Source: Pseudoneobacillus rhizosphaerae
GTDB lineage: Bacteria; Bacillota; Bacilli; Bacillales; Cytobacillaceae
Length of the DNA stretch: 64,000 bases
NCBI RefSeq assembly: GCF_917563885.1
Contig: NZ_CAKJTG010000021.1
Location: forward strand, 1-64,000
Reading direction: 5' to 3'
The notes under the pieces: model-generated
The model's input: the letters and a program-made list of their open reading frames with translations, nothing else
The model's database searches: none
What the model was told of the DNA's origin: nothing
Shown here: in pieces, positions 8,289-16,990 of the stretch
Numbering within the stretch: position 1 is the first letter of the stretch
Layout: the number at the start of each line of letters is the position of its first letter
Translations under genes and position numbers: made by a program

Positions 8289-10325
8289 ATGGAGTTTATT
8301 TCTACAAATGTTGAAGAAAATTATCACGGTACAATCGTAAAAGATCCCTTTCGCTGGTTAGAGGATTCCAATTTATCCACAACAAAGGCATGGGAATCGA
8401 AGCAAATGTTGGCGACAAATCAATATTTAGAAACGCTTCCTAGAAGAAAGTACATTAAAAACAGGCTAATAGATCTCTGGAACTATCCAAAGTACTTTGT
8501 CCCAAAGAAACATGGAGATTACTATTATTACTTAAAGAATAATGGGACAAAAAATCAACCTGACCTATATCGTGCAAAAGAAATTAGAGGTGGTACGGAA
8601 GGAGTAGAAGAATTAGTTATTGATGTAAACGCGCTAAGTATGGATGGAACGGTTGCAATAACAAACCTAACCTTTCATTCAAATGGTTTATTACTTGCCT
8701 ATGCACTTTCAGGAAACGGTAGTGACTGGCAAACATTTCGTGTCTTAAATTTAGAGACAAAGGAACACTTCCTTGATGAGATTCATTGGTGCAAGTTTAC
8801 TAGTATTGCATGGGAAGAAACAGGAAAAGGATTTTTTTATAATCGGTATCCATCAGCAAAAGATGAAAAAAACGAGGAAAATCATTTTAACAAAGTATAC
8901 TGGCATACACTAAATACCGAACAGGAAGCGGACGAAATCGTTTTTGAATACCCAGAGGATCAGCAAATGTTATTTTATCCATCTATAACAGCCGATCACT
9001 CCTATCTTCTCCTTTATGCTGGAAGGGGGACAGAGCACAAAAGCAAATATCTTTATAAGGATTTAAAAACTCCAAATAGTGAATTCAAGTGGTTATTAGC
9101 TGAAGGAGATGCCCTTTATTCTTATATCGGTAAACATGAAAATCAACTATTCTTTTTCACAGATCAAGATGCACCAAATGGTCAAATCATTCGAGTTTCA
9201 ATTGATGGGTCTAGAAGAGAAGTATTCATTCCTGAAACGGATGAGTCCATTTCATCTATTAAAATCATCTCTAACCATTTTGTTGTTTCCTTTATACGAG
9301 ATGCTTCCTATTGTTTAAAGATTTTTACAATGACAGGTAAATTGGAAAAAGAAATTCCTTTGCCTGAGCTTGGAACCATTACTGAATTTAATGGAAAGGA
9401 AAATGGAAACGAATTGTACTTTAGTTTTACATCGTTTTTATCACCTCCAACTGTTTACCGATATTGTTTTCTAACAGGGGATGTAGAAGCGGTTTTTAAA
9501 CCAACCCTTCAGGTAGACCCAACTCCATACACGACCGAACAGGTTTTCTACCAATCTAAGGATGGAACAAGGGTACCGATGTTTTTAACTTATAAGAAGG
9601 ATTTAATAAGGGATGGCCAAAATCCCGTTTTATTGTATGGATACGGAGGTTACCATATTTCCATTACCCCTTCTTTCTCAGCTACGAATTTATTATGGCT
9701 TGAGAATGGTGGAATCTATGCTGTTGCCAATATTCGTGGAGGCGGAGAATACGGGCTAACTTGGCATGAAGCGGGGATGAAGGAAAAAAAGCAAAATGTA
9801 TTTGATGATTTTATTACAGCTGCTGAATTTTTAATTACAGAGCAATATACAAATCCTTCTAAACTATCGATAATGGGAGCCAGCAATGGTGGGTTACTAG
9901 TAGCCGCTTGCATGATTCAAAGACCCGAGCTATTTGGAGCCATTATTTGTAATGTGCCGGTCTTAGATATGCTCCGCTTTCAAAAATTTACTGTGGGCCG
10001 TTTTTGGGTGTCTGAATTTGGTGATCCCGAAGCATCAGAAGAGGAATTTAATGTTTTATTTGCTTATTCTCCATTGCATAATATCAGCAAAGGATTACAG
10101 TATCCACCTATTTTCATTACAACGGCTGATACTGATGATCGAGTGGTCCCAGCTCATGCAAGAAAATTTACCGCAGCATTACAGGAGGCTAACCCCGATA
10201 CGACAAACCCAATTTTATTAAGAATTGAAAAAGGGGCTGGCCATGGGTTCGGGAAACCAGTTGAAAAAATCATTGATGAACATGCAGACATTTTTTCTTT
10301 TTTGTTTGATCAATTGACTGTTTAA
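8289..10325 (+). CDS. Prolyl oligopeptidase (S9A family serine peptidase)
   Basis: The 678-residue protein has the prolyl oligopeptidase layout: an N-terminal seven-bladed propeller (about residues 70-400) after a short helical segment, and a C-terminal alpha/beta hydrolase domain. The catalytic triad is visible: Ser532 in GASNGG, Asp616 in TADTDDRVV and His652 in GAGHGFG. It cleaves short peptides after internal proline. No signal peptide is present, so it should act in the cytoplasm on imported peptides. Length and motifs match the family closely. Its sigma-54 promoter and its position opposite the peptide importer tie it to the proline/hydroxyproline programme. A bidirectional terminator follows. 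Confidence 0.94.
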   Translation: MEFISTNVEENYHGTIVKDPFRWLEDSNLSTTKAWESKQMLATNQYLETLPRRKYIKNRLIDLWNYPKYFVPKKHGDYYYYLKNNGTKNQPDLYRAKEIRGGTEGVEELVIDVNALSMDGTVAITNLTFHSNGLLLAYALSGNGSDWQTFRVLNLETKEHFLDEIHWCKFTSIAWEETGKGFFYNRYPSAKDEKNEENHFNKVYWHTLNTEQEADEIVFEYPEDQQMLFYPSITADHSYLLLYAGRGTEHKSKYLYKDLKTPNSEFKWLLAEGDALYSYIGKHENQLFFFTDQDAPNGQIIRVSIDGSRREVFIPETDESISSIKIISNHFVVSFIRDASYCLKIFTMTGKLEKEIPLPELGTITEFNGKENGNELYFSFTSFLSPPTVYRYCFLTGDVEAVFKPTLQVDPTPYTTEQVFYQSKDGTRVPMFLTYKKDLIRDGQNPVLLYGYGGYHISITPSFSATNLLWLENGGIYAVANIRGGGEYGLTWHEAGMKEKKQNVFDDFITAAEFLITEQYTNPSKLSIMGASNGGLLVAACMIQRPELFGAIICNVPVLDMLRFQKFTVGRFWVSEFGDPEASEEEFNVLFAYSPLHNISKGLQYPPIFITTADTDDRVVPAHARKFTAALQEANPDTTNPILLRIEKGAGHGFGKPVEKIIDEHADIFSFLFDQLTV

Positions 10326-10346
10326 CAAATTGTTTTCAATATATAC

Positions 10347-10380
10347 AAAAAGGAGAGCCTGCCTTAAGCTCTCCTTTTTT
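10347..10380. terminator. Bidirectional terminator, peptidase gene / hydroxyproline operon
   Basis: AAAAAGGAGAGC (10347-10358) pairs perfectly with GCTCTCCTTTTT (10368-10379). T runs are available on both strands between the convergent genes. Confidence 0.88.
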
Positions 10381-10392
10381 CTACTAAACTTA

Positions 10393-11289
10393 CTAAACGT
10401 GTGTGACAGCGTTAAGATTAGCTAACAAATCTTTAAGTTTTTGATCCTCTTCCACTGTCAATCCTAAACGCGGAAAACGGGAAGGACCACCAGTTTGACC
10501 TTTCAACTCCATCGCTCGTTTAACGATTTGTACGTATTTACCTGACCCTTCCAAAAACTCACAGAGTGGTAAAATGCTATCGTTAAGTTTCCAAGCATTT
10601 TCCAGTTCCCCATTTTGGAAATAATTAAACATATCTGTAACAAGCTTAGGCACGATGTTTCCGGCAACAGAAATCCAACCAGTCGCCCCCACTAAATAAG
10701 ACTCCATTACCAAATCCTCTGAACCACAGAAAACCTCAATATCCCCTTTACCTTTTCTAGCAAGGTCTCTCGTTTTGCGAATATCACCACTAGACTCTTT
10801 AATATGAGTGACCATTTCACAATCCCTTCCAATTTTCAGCATTAGGTCGGTACTCATATCAATTCCTGATGTAAAAGGATTGTTGTACAGCATAATCGGT
10901 ACGTTTACTGCCTTTGACACTTCTCTAAAATGAAAGTAAATTTCTTCTTCCTTCGGTTTACAATAATAGGAGTTAATAATTAGTGCACAGTCAGCACCGT
11001 GAGCTTCGGCTTGTTTCGTATTTTCTATCGTTTCTTTTGTTGTTTCAGCTGCAGTTCCAACAATGACAGGAATGCGTCCATTTACTTCATTTAAAACCGT
11101 TTCTACCATTTTAAACCTTTCTTCTTTTGATAGACTAACAAACTCCCCGGTACTGCCATTAATAACAATGCCTGCCACTTTCTGGTCAACAAAATAGTTT
11201 ACATTATTTCTAACGCCACCCCAATCGATTTCCTGTGCAAGAGTCATGGGTGTAATTAATACAGGATAAGCTCCTCTAATAGTAGTCAT
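10393..11289 (-). CDS. Dihydrodipicolinate synthase family protein, probable hydroxyproline-pathway deaminase
   Basis: The 298-residue class I aldolase-fold protein has Schiff-base Lys164 (in HIKESSGD) and catalytic Tyr135 (in LYNNPFTSG), plus the N-terminal GSTGEF motif around residues 45-50. DapA relatives in hydroxyproline clusters convert pyrroline-4-hydroxy-2-carboxylate to alpha-ketoglutarate semialdehyde with release of ammonia. Here the gene is the last of an operon with the epimerase and FAD oxidase, so that role is the best guess. Other DapA-family lyases (for example N-acetylneuraminate- or 2-keto-sugar-acid lyases) cannot be excluded by sequence. GGAGG precedes the ATG, and the gap to the previous gene is 14 bases. 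Confidence 0.85.
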   Translation of the reverse strand: MTTIRGAYPVLITPMTLAQEIDWGGVRNNVNYFVDQKVAGIVINGSTGEFVSLSKEERFKMVETVLNEVNGRIPVIVGTAAETTKETIENTKQAEAHGADCALIINSYYCKPKEEEIYFHFREVSKAVNVPIMLYNNPFTSGIDMSTDLMLKIGRDCEMVTHIKESSGDIRKTRDLARKGKGDIEVFCGSEDLVMESYLVGATGWISVAGNIVPKLVTDMFNYFQNGELENAWKLNDSILPLCEFLEGSGKYVQIVKRAMELKGQTGGPSRFPRLGLTVEEDQKLKDLLANLNAVTHV

Positions 11290-11303
11290 TATTATGTCCT
11301 CCT

Positions 11304-12257
11304 CTATTTTAATAAAAATCCTTCTGATAGTGGATCTGTTGGATCTAATACAAATGTATGCATCCCTGTTATAAAGCCACGACTCGTAATAGTAAATTGA
11401 TATCCACTTTCCGTTTGGTTTGCTAATTGTATTTGCAATTTACTTCCAAAAATACTTTCATTTATGAGTGTATGTTCTTTACAAAAACCGAATTTAGAAA
11501 ATATAGTTGAAAAACTAGCCAGTGTTGCCCCAAAGCCTGGTGAGCGAACAATGTACTGATCCTCTCGAAACGTGATTGTTTTAATTCGCCCCGCTTCAAA
11601 ATTCGAATGATCCATTAATATGGCAGCTTTTATGTGACCTTTGGAACCAAGCACATTAAACATGGTTTGGCTCCAACTATTTAATTCAGAAAGCTCTTCC
11701 ACACGTATGTCAGGAGAATTATCCCTCTTTTCAAACACAGCATATAATTGATCCGCCTGAACAAGAGAGAAATGTGTATTATTATTTGGGTCCGGTAATG
11801 GAATCTCTCTTTTAATCACGAGGCATGGTTTAGTTTCAATTTGTACTTGAACAACTTCCTCCTTTTCCATGATTGCCTTTACTGAAATCAAGCCACTTAG
11901 GGTTTCGAGCTTATATTCATTCGATTCTCTCACTTGTAATTGGCCACATTCCAATAACGCTGTAATCACAGCAACAATGCCGCCGTAATGAAGAGGTAGT
12001 GTTTCCGAATGGTTAAAAAAAACAATTGCTACATCTGCTTCCCTGCTAATAGGAGGAACAACCAGGCAGCCATTTAACCCTGCGAAACCGCGAGGCTCAT
12101 TTAGTAATAACTTAATTTCGTCTGCAAATACAAATGGAAACTGATCATTTAGCTGTTCCAAACTTTGATAATGGATAAATGGTAAGTCTTTTATAATCCG
12201 AAATGCCTCACCGGCTACATGTACATCTGTTGTGTTGTAGACCTTTTGAATATTCAT
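11304..12257 (-). CDS. Proline racemase-family paralog lacking both catalytic cysteines
   Basis: The 317-residue protein has the proline racemase fold signature: N-terminal TTDVHVAGEAFR, then the NEPRG motif, like its neighbour. The two active-site segments are degenerate. Where the epimerase has MCGHD, this protein reads LHYGG around residues 89-93, and where the partner has SPCGTG it reads SPGFGA around 239-244. Both proton-shuttling cysteines are therefore gone (His90 and Gly241 at the aligned positions). Trans-3-hydroxyproline dehydratases lose only one cysteine, so this is unlikely to be one. It may be a non-catalytic partner or have another chemistry. Its ATG overlaps the epimerase stop (ATGA), which suggests obligate co-translation. 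Confidence 0.8.
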   Translation of the reverse strand: MNIQKVYNTTDVHVAGEAFRIIKDLPFIHYQSLEQLNDQFPFVFADEIKLLLNEPRGFAGLNGCLVVPPISREADVAIVFFNHSETLPLHYGGIVAVITALLECGQLQVRESNEYKLETLSGLISVKAIMEKEEVVQVQIETKPCLVIKREIPLPDPNNNTHFSLVQADQLYAVFEKRDNSPDIRVEELSELNSWSQTMFNVLGSKGHIKAAILMDHSNFEAGRIKTITFREDQYIVRSPGFGATLASFSTIFSKFGFCKEHTLINESIFGSKLQIQLANQTESGYQFTITSRGFITGMHTFVLDPTDPLSEGFLLK

Positions 12258-13294
12258 TTCACATCCTCCGTTTCATGTTCCTCCATCGGGGGAATAAGCA
12301 GAAACCCCTCTCTTAATGGATCATCCTCGTTGTAAAAGAATTGATGCATCCCCATTAACCATGCTGATCCTGTAATTTTGGTGACTACAGCCTCAATACC
12401 TTCCACTTGCGTTGTTTCCAGTACACATCCTCTAAATAGGGAGCCAACAATGCTTTCATGGACAAATTCCTCTCCAATTGCTATTTCCTTGTTTGCATAA
12501 AGCAAAGCAAGCTTGGCAGAAGTTCCTGTTCCACAAGGAGAACGATCAATCCCACCTGGAGGAACGACAACGGTATTTTTGACATCTGCATCCTCATGAC
12601 TAGGCTCAGTATAAAATTCAACATGGGTTAGTCCCTGAATAAAAGGATATTGAGGGTGAACAATGTCTGTTTTTTCATTAATTGCGCTTCTGATTTTAAT
12701 GGCTTTTTCAATAATTGTAGAAGCATTCTCTGGTATTAGGTCCAATTCTACTGATTCTGCCTCGATAATCGCATAAAAATTTCCACCATACGCAATGTCA
12801 GCATTAACGAGCCCGATCCCAGCAACATCTATGGAAATATTTTTTAATAGAAAAGCAGGGATATTACAAAAGCTAACCTCTTTCGCCTTCCCGTTTTCTA
12901 TCACAATTTCCACTTCGACTAATCCTGCAGGCGTATCGAGCTTTAATGAAGTGATTGGCTCTTCAATCGGAATCAGTCCCGCTTCAACTAGGGCGGTACA
13001 CACACCGATTGTGTCATGACCGCACATCGGTAAATAGCCACCCGTTTCTATGTATATGACTCCTATATCCGCATCTTTATGGCAAGGGTCCGTAAGCAAA
13101 GCACCTGACATGACATCATGGCCCCTTGGTTCATTCATTAATAGTTTTCGAATCCAATCATACTCCTTCTTCATGTGAAGCATTTTTTCTGACATCGTTG
13201 TTCCAACTAATTTGGGGAGACCGCTTATGACCGTTCTTGTCGGGTTCCCACCTGTATGTGTATCAATTGTCGTAAATACCTTATGAGCTTTCAT
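12254..13294 (-). CDS. 4-hydroxyproline 2-epimerase / proline racemase family
   Basis: The 346-residue protein has both catalytic cysteines of the cofactor-free epimerases: Cys91 in the MCGHD motif and Cys254 in DRSPCGTGT. The N-terminal THTGGNPTR motif and NEPRGH (residues 54-59) complete the family pattern. Enzymes with both cysteines interconvert trans-4-hydroxy-L-proline and cis-4-hydroxy-D-proline, or racemise proline, by two-base catalysis. The adjacent D-amino-acid-oxidase-type gene and DapA-like gene favour hydroxyproline over proline. It starts with an ATG that shares one base with the upstream stop (TAATG) and ends overlapping the next start. Confidence 0.9.
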   Translation of the reverse strand: MKAHKVFTTIDTHTGGNPTRTVISGLPKLVGTTMSEKMLHMKKEYDWIRKLLMNEPRGHDVMSGALLTDPCHKDADIGVIYIETGGYLPMCGHDTIGVCTALVEAGLIPIEEPITSLKLDTPAGLVEVEIVIENGKAKEVSFCNIPAFLLKNISIDVAGIGLVNADIAYGGNFYAIIEAESVELDLIPENASTIIEKAIKIRSAINEKTDIVHPQYPFIQGLTHVEFYTEPSHEDADVKNTVVVPPGGIDRSPCGTGTSAKLALLYANKEIAIGEEFVHESIVGSLFRGCVLETTQVEGIEAVVTKITGSAWLMGMHQFFYNEDDPLREGFLLIPPMEEHETEDVK

Positions 13295-14466
13295 TATGTT
13301 AACACCCTTTCTGTAAAACGGTTATAACGAAGCGGTTCAATTGGAATGGAAGTTTCTTTATGATTAATCAGCTCTTCGACCAATTTCCCTGTTACCGCAG
13401 CAAGGCTAATTCCATCCCCTTCATGACCAGCCGCAATATAGTAGTTTGGTATTTTATCAACCCGTGAAATAATTGGTAAATGGTCTTCCGTCCATGGACG
13501 CAATCCAGCATACGAACGAATAACCAGCATGTCTGACATTTTCGGGTAAAATCGAATAGCACGATTCGCAATGCATTGGATAACTTCATGGTTTACTTTC
13601 GTATTAAACCCAACAAACTCCCTGCTACTTCCGATTAAGAAGTTTTGACTCTCGGTCGGTTCAAATACAAGAGCCACACCATACTTTTTAGTTAACGAAT
13701 CAACACGACGCTCCCCTCCAAATTTGGATATGAGATACCCAAATTCCATTACCTTTCTCCCCCCTACATGCTCTTGCCTCGAAGCAACGATAATATGGCC
13801 TTTCCTAGGTTCGATTGGAATTCTAAGATCAAGCATTTCTCCAATTCTAGGTGCCCACACACCAGCTGCATTGACAACATGATCAGCTGAAAACAATCCC
13901 TTTGAAGTCTCAATCGTAAATGTGCCGTCAATTTCTTTTTTCATTGACTTCACTTCTGTCTGATGAAAGGCATTAGCTCCTAACTTTTTGGCTTCTTCTA
14001 AAAGTGAAAAAGCAAGAAGATATGGATTGACAGTGGAATCCGTTGCGCATTCCAAACCACCTAATAAATCGTCTGCAAAATACTTAGATTCCTGACGAAT
14101 ATCCTCCCGGTCAAGCATTCGGAATGGTAAACCAGCTGCTTTTTGGCGGTCCACCCATTGCTTAGCTGCTTCCATTTCTTCATCTGTCTCACAAACAAGT
14201 ATGCTTCCAGGTGCCCGATATTCAAAAGAATGTTCTAATTCTCTACTCAAATCATCGACTAAACGCTGGCTGAATAGAGACATTTGACTATCAAAACCCG
14301 GATCTTTATCAATCGCTAAAATATTTCCGTCACAACGAGAAGATGTCCCGCTAACAAATTCACCTTTTTCAATGATTGTTACCGCCCTTCCAAATTTAGA
14401 AGCATAATAGGCGATAGAGCAGCCAATTATCCCTCCACCTATGACTAACACGTCACAATGTCTCAT
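13294..14466 (-). CDS. FAD-dependent oxidoreductase (DadA/GlyOX family), probable D-hydroxyproline dehydrogenase subunit
   Basis: The 390-residue flavoprotein begins with a Rossmann dinucleotide motif VIGGGIIGCS (residues 8-17). It ends with the DAO-family C-terminal motif containing AGHEGDGISLA, where the flavin is bound again. Relatives are beta subunits of multi-subunit D-hydroxyproline or sarcosine dehydrogenases. It is the first gene of the minus-strand operon and starts 43 bases after the sigma-54 -12 element, with GGAGG before the ATG. The probable partner subunits (BFD-like protein, 2Fe-2S protein and second flavoprotein) are on the other strand at 16387-18221 under the same kind of promoter. 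The product would feed the DapA-like lyase. Confidence 0.88.
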   Translation of the reverse strand: MRHCDVLVIGGGIIGCSIAYYASKFGRAVTIIEKGEFVSGTSSRCDGNILAIDKDPGFDSQMSLFSQRLVDDLSRELEHSFEYRAPGSILVCETDEEMEAAKQWVDRQKAAGLPFRMLDREDIRQESKYFADDLLGGLECATDSTVNPYLLAFSLLEEAKKLGANAFHQTEVKSMKKEIDGTFTIETSKGLFSADHVVNAAGVWAPRIGEMLDLRIPIEPRKGHIIVASRQEHVGGRKVMEFGYLISKFGGERRVDSLTKKYGVALVFEPTESQNFLIGSSREFVGFNTKVNHEVIQCIANRAIRFYPKMSDMLVIRSYAGLRPWTEDHLPIISRVDKIPNYYIAAGHEGDGISLAAVTGKLVEELINHKETSIPIEPLRYNRFTERVLT

Positions 14467-14508
14467 ACGTTATTCCTCCTTCCCACGAAATGGACTCACC
14501 TTTATTTA

Positions 14509-14525
14509 TGCAATAAGTGTGCCAA
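14509..14525 (-). promoter_or_regulatory. Sigma-54 (-24/-12) promoter of the epimerase operon
   Basis: Minus strand TTGGCACACTTATTGCA is the best match to the sigma-54 consensus in the window, with GG and GC 12 bases apart. It lies 43 bases before the flavoprotein ATG. Confidence 0.9.
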
Positions 14526-14560
14526 AAAAAACTAGATTGACAAAGAAATAATTATAATAT

Positions 14561-14589
14561 TTCAAACATTGCACCAGTTCATGTATAAT
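14561..14589 (+). promoter_or_regulatory. Candidate sigma-A promoter of the activator gene
   Basis: TTCAAA (14561-14566), a 17-base spacer and TATAAT (14584-14589) lie upstream of the activator start. The -10 falls within ATGTATAAT, a word shared with other control regions here, so the activator could limit its own synthesis. Confidence 0.45.
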
Positions 14590-14601
14590 TATTTTTACAG
14601 T
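14581..14601 (+). promoter_or_regulatory. Candidate upstream activator site for the sigma-54 regulator
   Basis: ATGTATAAT (14581-14589) is followed by TTTTTACAGT (14592-14601). Both words also occur between 8063 and 8196 and around 20692-20719. The site lies about 60-75 bases upstream of the epimerase-operon promoter, a typical enhancer distance. Confidence 0.4.
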
Positions 14602-14637
14602 GTTAATATTTTTATACAAAAATTTCAGGAGGGTAAC

Positions 14638-16314
14638 ATGTTCTTTTCCATTCCAACAGCAAAAGATATATTGAATTGCTCTTTTATTCATACTTCCCGC
14701 AAGAAAACCAATATCGAAAAGATAAAGAGTGAATACTTTTATCCATCATCTGAAAAGGAAATCGCTTTGCTAAGTCAGGAAGTAAATGAAGACGCTTCCA
14801 TCGAAACCCTTATTCAGATATTTAACCATCATTCAGTAGTCATTATTTTAGATAAAAACAATGATCCAATTGGTTCCATCGCGGCATCGCAAATGATAGA
14901 GTACCTGCATAACTCTTACAATCAATTAAAGGCATTTTACGATACCGTCATTCAAACCACTGATGCTTCCGTCACTGTAATAGATTCCGACGAGCATGTA
15001 TGTACTTGGACAGGAGGAGCCGAAAAAATCTTTTCAGTCAAAAAAGAAGAAATTATCGGCCAGCCAATTACTCGATTTTTTGATAGCAATAAACTAGAAA
15101 TTTTGCAAACACTACATAAAGGTAAAAGCATCTTACGCCACCATCACCAGCCTCGATCAGATTTGTTTGTCTTAATTAACTCCAACCCTGTTTACTTTAA
15201 CAATCGTATCATCGGCGCAGTCGTTTCTGAGACAGATGTCACAAACCAAGTTGTGCTTAATGAAAAATTATTTAATATGTCAACCGAAGTACACAGGTTA
15301 GAACAAGAGGTTGCTAAGTACAAGGACTTCGTTGATCCTTTTACTACTATTAAAGGGAAAAGTGCCGCAATCCAAAAAACGATTCAGTTAGCTAGAAAGG
15401 TTTGTTCAGTGAAATCAACGGTTCTGATTTTAGGAGAAAGCGGTGTTGGCAAAGAAGTTTTTGCAAAGGCCATCCATGAAGCTAGCGAAAAGCCTAAAGC
15501 ACCTTTTATTTCGATTAATTGCGGAGCCATACCTGCTTCTTTATTTGAAAGTGAGCTATTTGGTTATGAACGGGGGGCCTTTTCTGGCGCTGATCAAAAA
15601 GGAAAAAAGGGGAAAATTGAACTCGCTAGAGGCGGAACGCTTTTTCTAGATGAAATAGGTGAGATGCCTCTCGAAATGCAAGTGAAATTGTTACGGGTAT
15701 TGCAAGAGCGTAAATATTATCGCATAGGCGGTGAAAAGGAAATTGATGTTGACTTTCGGGTGATTGCTGCAACGAATCGTGATTTAAAAGGGTTAATGAA
15801 TGAAGGGAAGTTTCGCGAGGATCTATATTACCGACTAAATGTTGTAAGTCTCCATATTCCTCCTTTACGAGAGCGGCGGGAAGATATAATCGAATTAACA
15901 CATCATTTCTTAAACACTTTTTCAATAAGCTATTCTAGGCCCATCCATGAGTTTCCCAAAGACATCATGCTAGAACTGCTTCATTATGATTGGCCTGGCA
16001 ACATTCGTGAACTTCGCAATATTGCAGAAAGGCTCATCGTTTTTGCTACAGATGGTTTGATAAAGCAAGATTATTTGCCATTCTCTACAACCAATACTAG
16101 CTTTGACACTAACCAAGAACCTGTTTCCTCCGCTTCTCTAGAGGCCCATGGAGAAACGATTTTAACCTTGCAAACAGAGATGAATCGCTTTGAAAAAGGA
16201 TTAATTAAACGTGCATTAAAGATTGTAAACGGGAACAAATTAGAGTGTGCTAGACAGCTCGGAATTACGAGAGCCACTTTATACAACCGTATGAATCGGC
16301 TTAACTTAAGTTGA
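14638..16314 (+). CDS. Sigma-54-dependent transcriptional activator with PAS domain
   Basis: The 558-residue enhancer-binding protein has an N-terminal region with one CBS-like half-motif (about 50-95) and a PAS domain (about 100-205). A short coiled coil and a AAA+ domain follow, with Walker A GESGVGKE (266-273) and Walker B GGTLFLDEIG (332-341), then a Fis-type helix-turn-helix at the C-terminus. The sigma-54 contact loop reads GAFSGA (313-318) instead of GAFTGA. The ATG at 14638, with AGGAGGG before it, is preferred over an upstream in-frame ATG. It is flanked by two sigma-54 promoters and is the obvious activator of the five found here. The PAS domain presumably senses the imino acid or a product, which is inference. 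Confidence 0.93.
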   Translation: MFFSIPTAKDILNCSFIHTSRKKTNIEKIKSEYFYPSSEKEIALLSQEVNEDASIETLIQIFNHHSVVIILDKNNDPIGSIAASQMIEYLHNSYNQLKAFYDTVIQTTDASVTVIDSDEHVCTWTGGAEKIFSVKKEEIIGQPITRFFDSNKLEILQTLHKGKSILRHHHQPRSDLFVLINSNPVYFNNRIIGAVVSETDVTNQVVLNEKLFNMSTEVHRLEQEVAKYKDFVDPFTTIKGKSAAIQKTIQLARKVCSVKSTVLILGESGVGKEVFAKAIHEASEKPKAPFISINCGAIPASLFESELFGYERGAFSGADQKGKKGKIELARGGTLFLDEIGEMPLEMQVKLLRVLQERKYYRIGGEKEIDVDFRVIAATNRDLKGLMNEGKFREDLYYRLNVVSLHIPPLRERREDIIELTHHFLNTFSISYSRPIHEFPKDIMLELLHYDWPGNIRELRNIAERLIVFATDGLIKQDYLPFSTTNTSFDTNQEPVSSASLEAHGETILTLQTEMNRFEKGLIKRALKIVNGNKLECARQLGITRATLYNRMNRLNLS

Positions 16315-16332
16315 TCTCCTTCTTCTAAATAA

Positions 16333-16349
16333 TTGGTACACTTCTTGCA
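16333..16349 (+). promoter_or_regulatory. Sigma-54 (-24/-12) promoter of the dehydrogenase operon
   Basis: TTGGTACACTTCTTGCA has GG (16335-16336) and GC (16347-16348) 12 bases apart. It excludes the in-frame upstream start of the next gene and leaves a leader of about 26 bases containing AAGGAGG. Confidence 0.88.
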
Positions 16350-16386
16350 TAGTATCTTAGTAAAGAAAAGTCAAGGAGGAAATCAA

Positions 16387-16662
16387 ATGGCAAACAGTGA
16401 AAACATGATTATCTGCCGTTGTGAAGAAGTTACATACGGGCAACTTCGAACAACAGTTGATAAACATAAATGTACGGCAAGAGAATTAAAATTAAGAACG
16501 AGAGCCGGTATGGGGTTTTGCGGAGGACGTACCTGTCGTCCTACTTTAGATCGAGTACTCGATAGCTTTATTCCAAATTTCTCACCATCTGAAATACCTT
16601 TAAAATACCAGCCACCGATTCGCCCAGTTTCTTTTGGTAGAATAGGTGAAATCCATGACTAG
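16387..16662 (+). CDS. BFD-like [2Fe-2S] protein, dehydrogenase subunit
   Basis: The 91-residue protein has the bacterioferritin-associated-ferredoxin pattern: Cys10-x-Cys12 and Cys45-x4-Cys50, four ligands for one [2Fe-2S] cluster. Small proteins or domains of this type pass electrons inside multi-subunit amino-acid dehydrogenases of the sarcosine/D-hydroxyproline type. The ATG at 16387 is preceded by AAGGAGG. The frame extends upstream into the sigma-54 promoter, which cannot be translated. It overlaps the next gene by eight bases and forms an operon with the two following subunits. Confidence 0.87.
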   Translation: MANSENMIICRCEEVTYGQLRTTVDKHKCTARELKLRTRAGMGFCGGRTCRPTLDRVLDSFIPNFSPSEIPLKYQPPIRPVSFGRIGEIHD

Positions 16663-16990
16663 AATCATAGACCATCCTGTATTAGGACGTCTAGAAAACA
16701 GAAACGTTATTTCCTTTCAGTTTGATGGAAATTCATATCAAGCATATGATGGAGAATCAATTGCCGCCGCTCTTTTAGCAAATGGAATTAGAAAATTACG
16801 TGTTCACGAAGAAAGTGGGTCTCCAAGGGGTTTTTATTGCAATATTGGTCATTGTATGGAATGTCGAGTTACCGTGAATGATCATTCAAACGTTCGAGCC
16901 TGTCTCACGGTTGTCGAAAATGACATGATTATCCAAAGCGGTAAACAGCTCCCAAATCTTTTAAAAAAAGGGGGGCAGAGTAATGAATGA
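16655..16990 (+). CDS. (2Fe-2S)-binding protein, small subunit of D-hydroxyproline/sarcosine-type dehydrogenase
   Basis: The 111-residue protein carries a plant-ferredoxin-like cluster motif: Cys62-x4-Cys67-x2-Cys70 and Cys83. It resembles the N-terminal domain of sarcosine oxidase alpha and the HcnA type of subunit. It probably takes electrons from the flavoprotein subunits. The ATG at 16655, with AGGTG before it, overlaps the previous stop. A GTG nine bases earlier is possible. It overlaps the next gene by eight bases, so the three genes are translationally coupled. Confidence 0.87.
   Translation: MTRIIDHPVLGRLENRNVISFQFDGNSYQAYDGESIAAALLANGIRKLRVHEESGSPRGFYCNIGHCMECRVTVNDHSNVRACLTVVENDMIIQSGKQLPNLLKKGGQSNE

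Noticed and set aside
11304-12257. Call as trans-3-hydroxy-L-proline dehydratase
   Set aside because: Those enzymes keep one of the two cysteines and replace the other by Thr or Ser. This protein has lost both, so the specific name is not justified.
14547-14593. Inverted repeat AATAATTATA ... TATAATTATT with 27-base spacing
   Set aside because: Both arms are very AT-rich and one overlaps the likely -10 of the activator gene. Chance is a sufficient explanation without comparative data.
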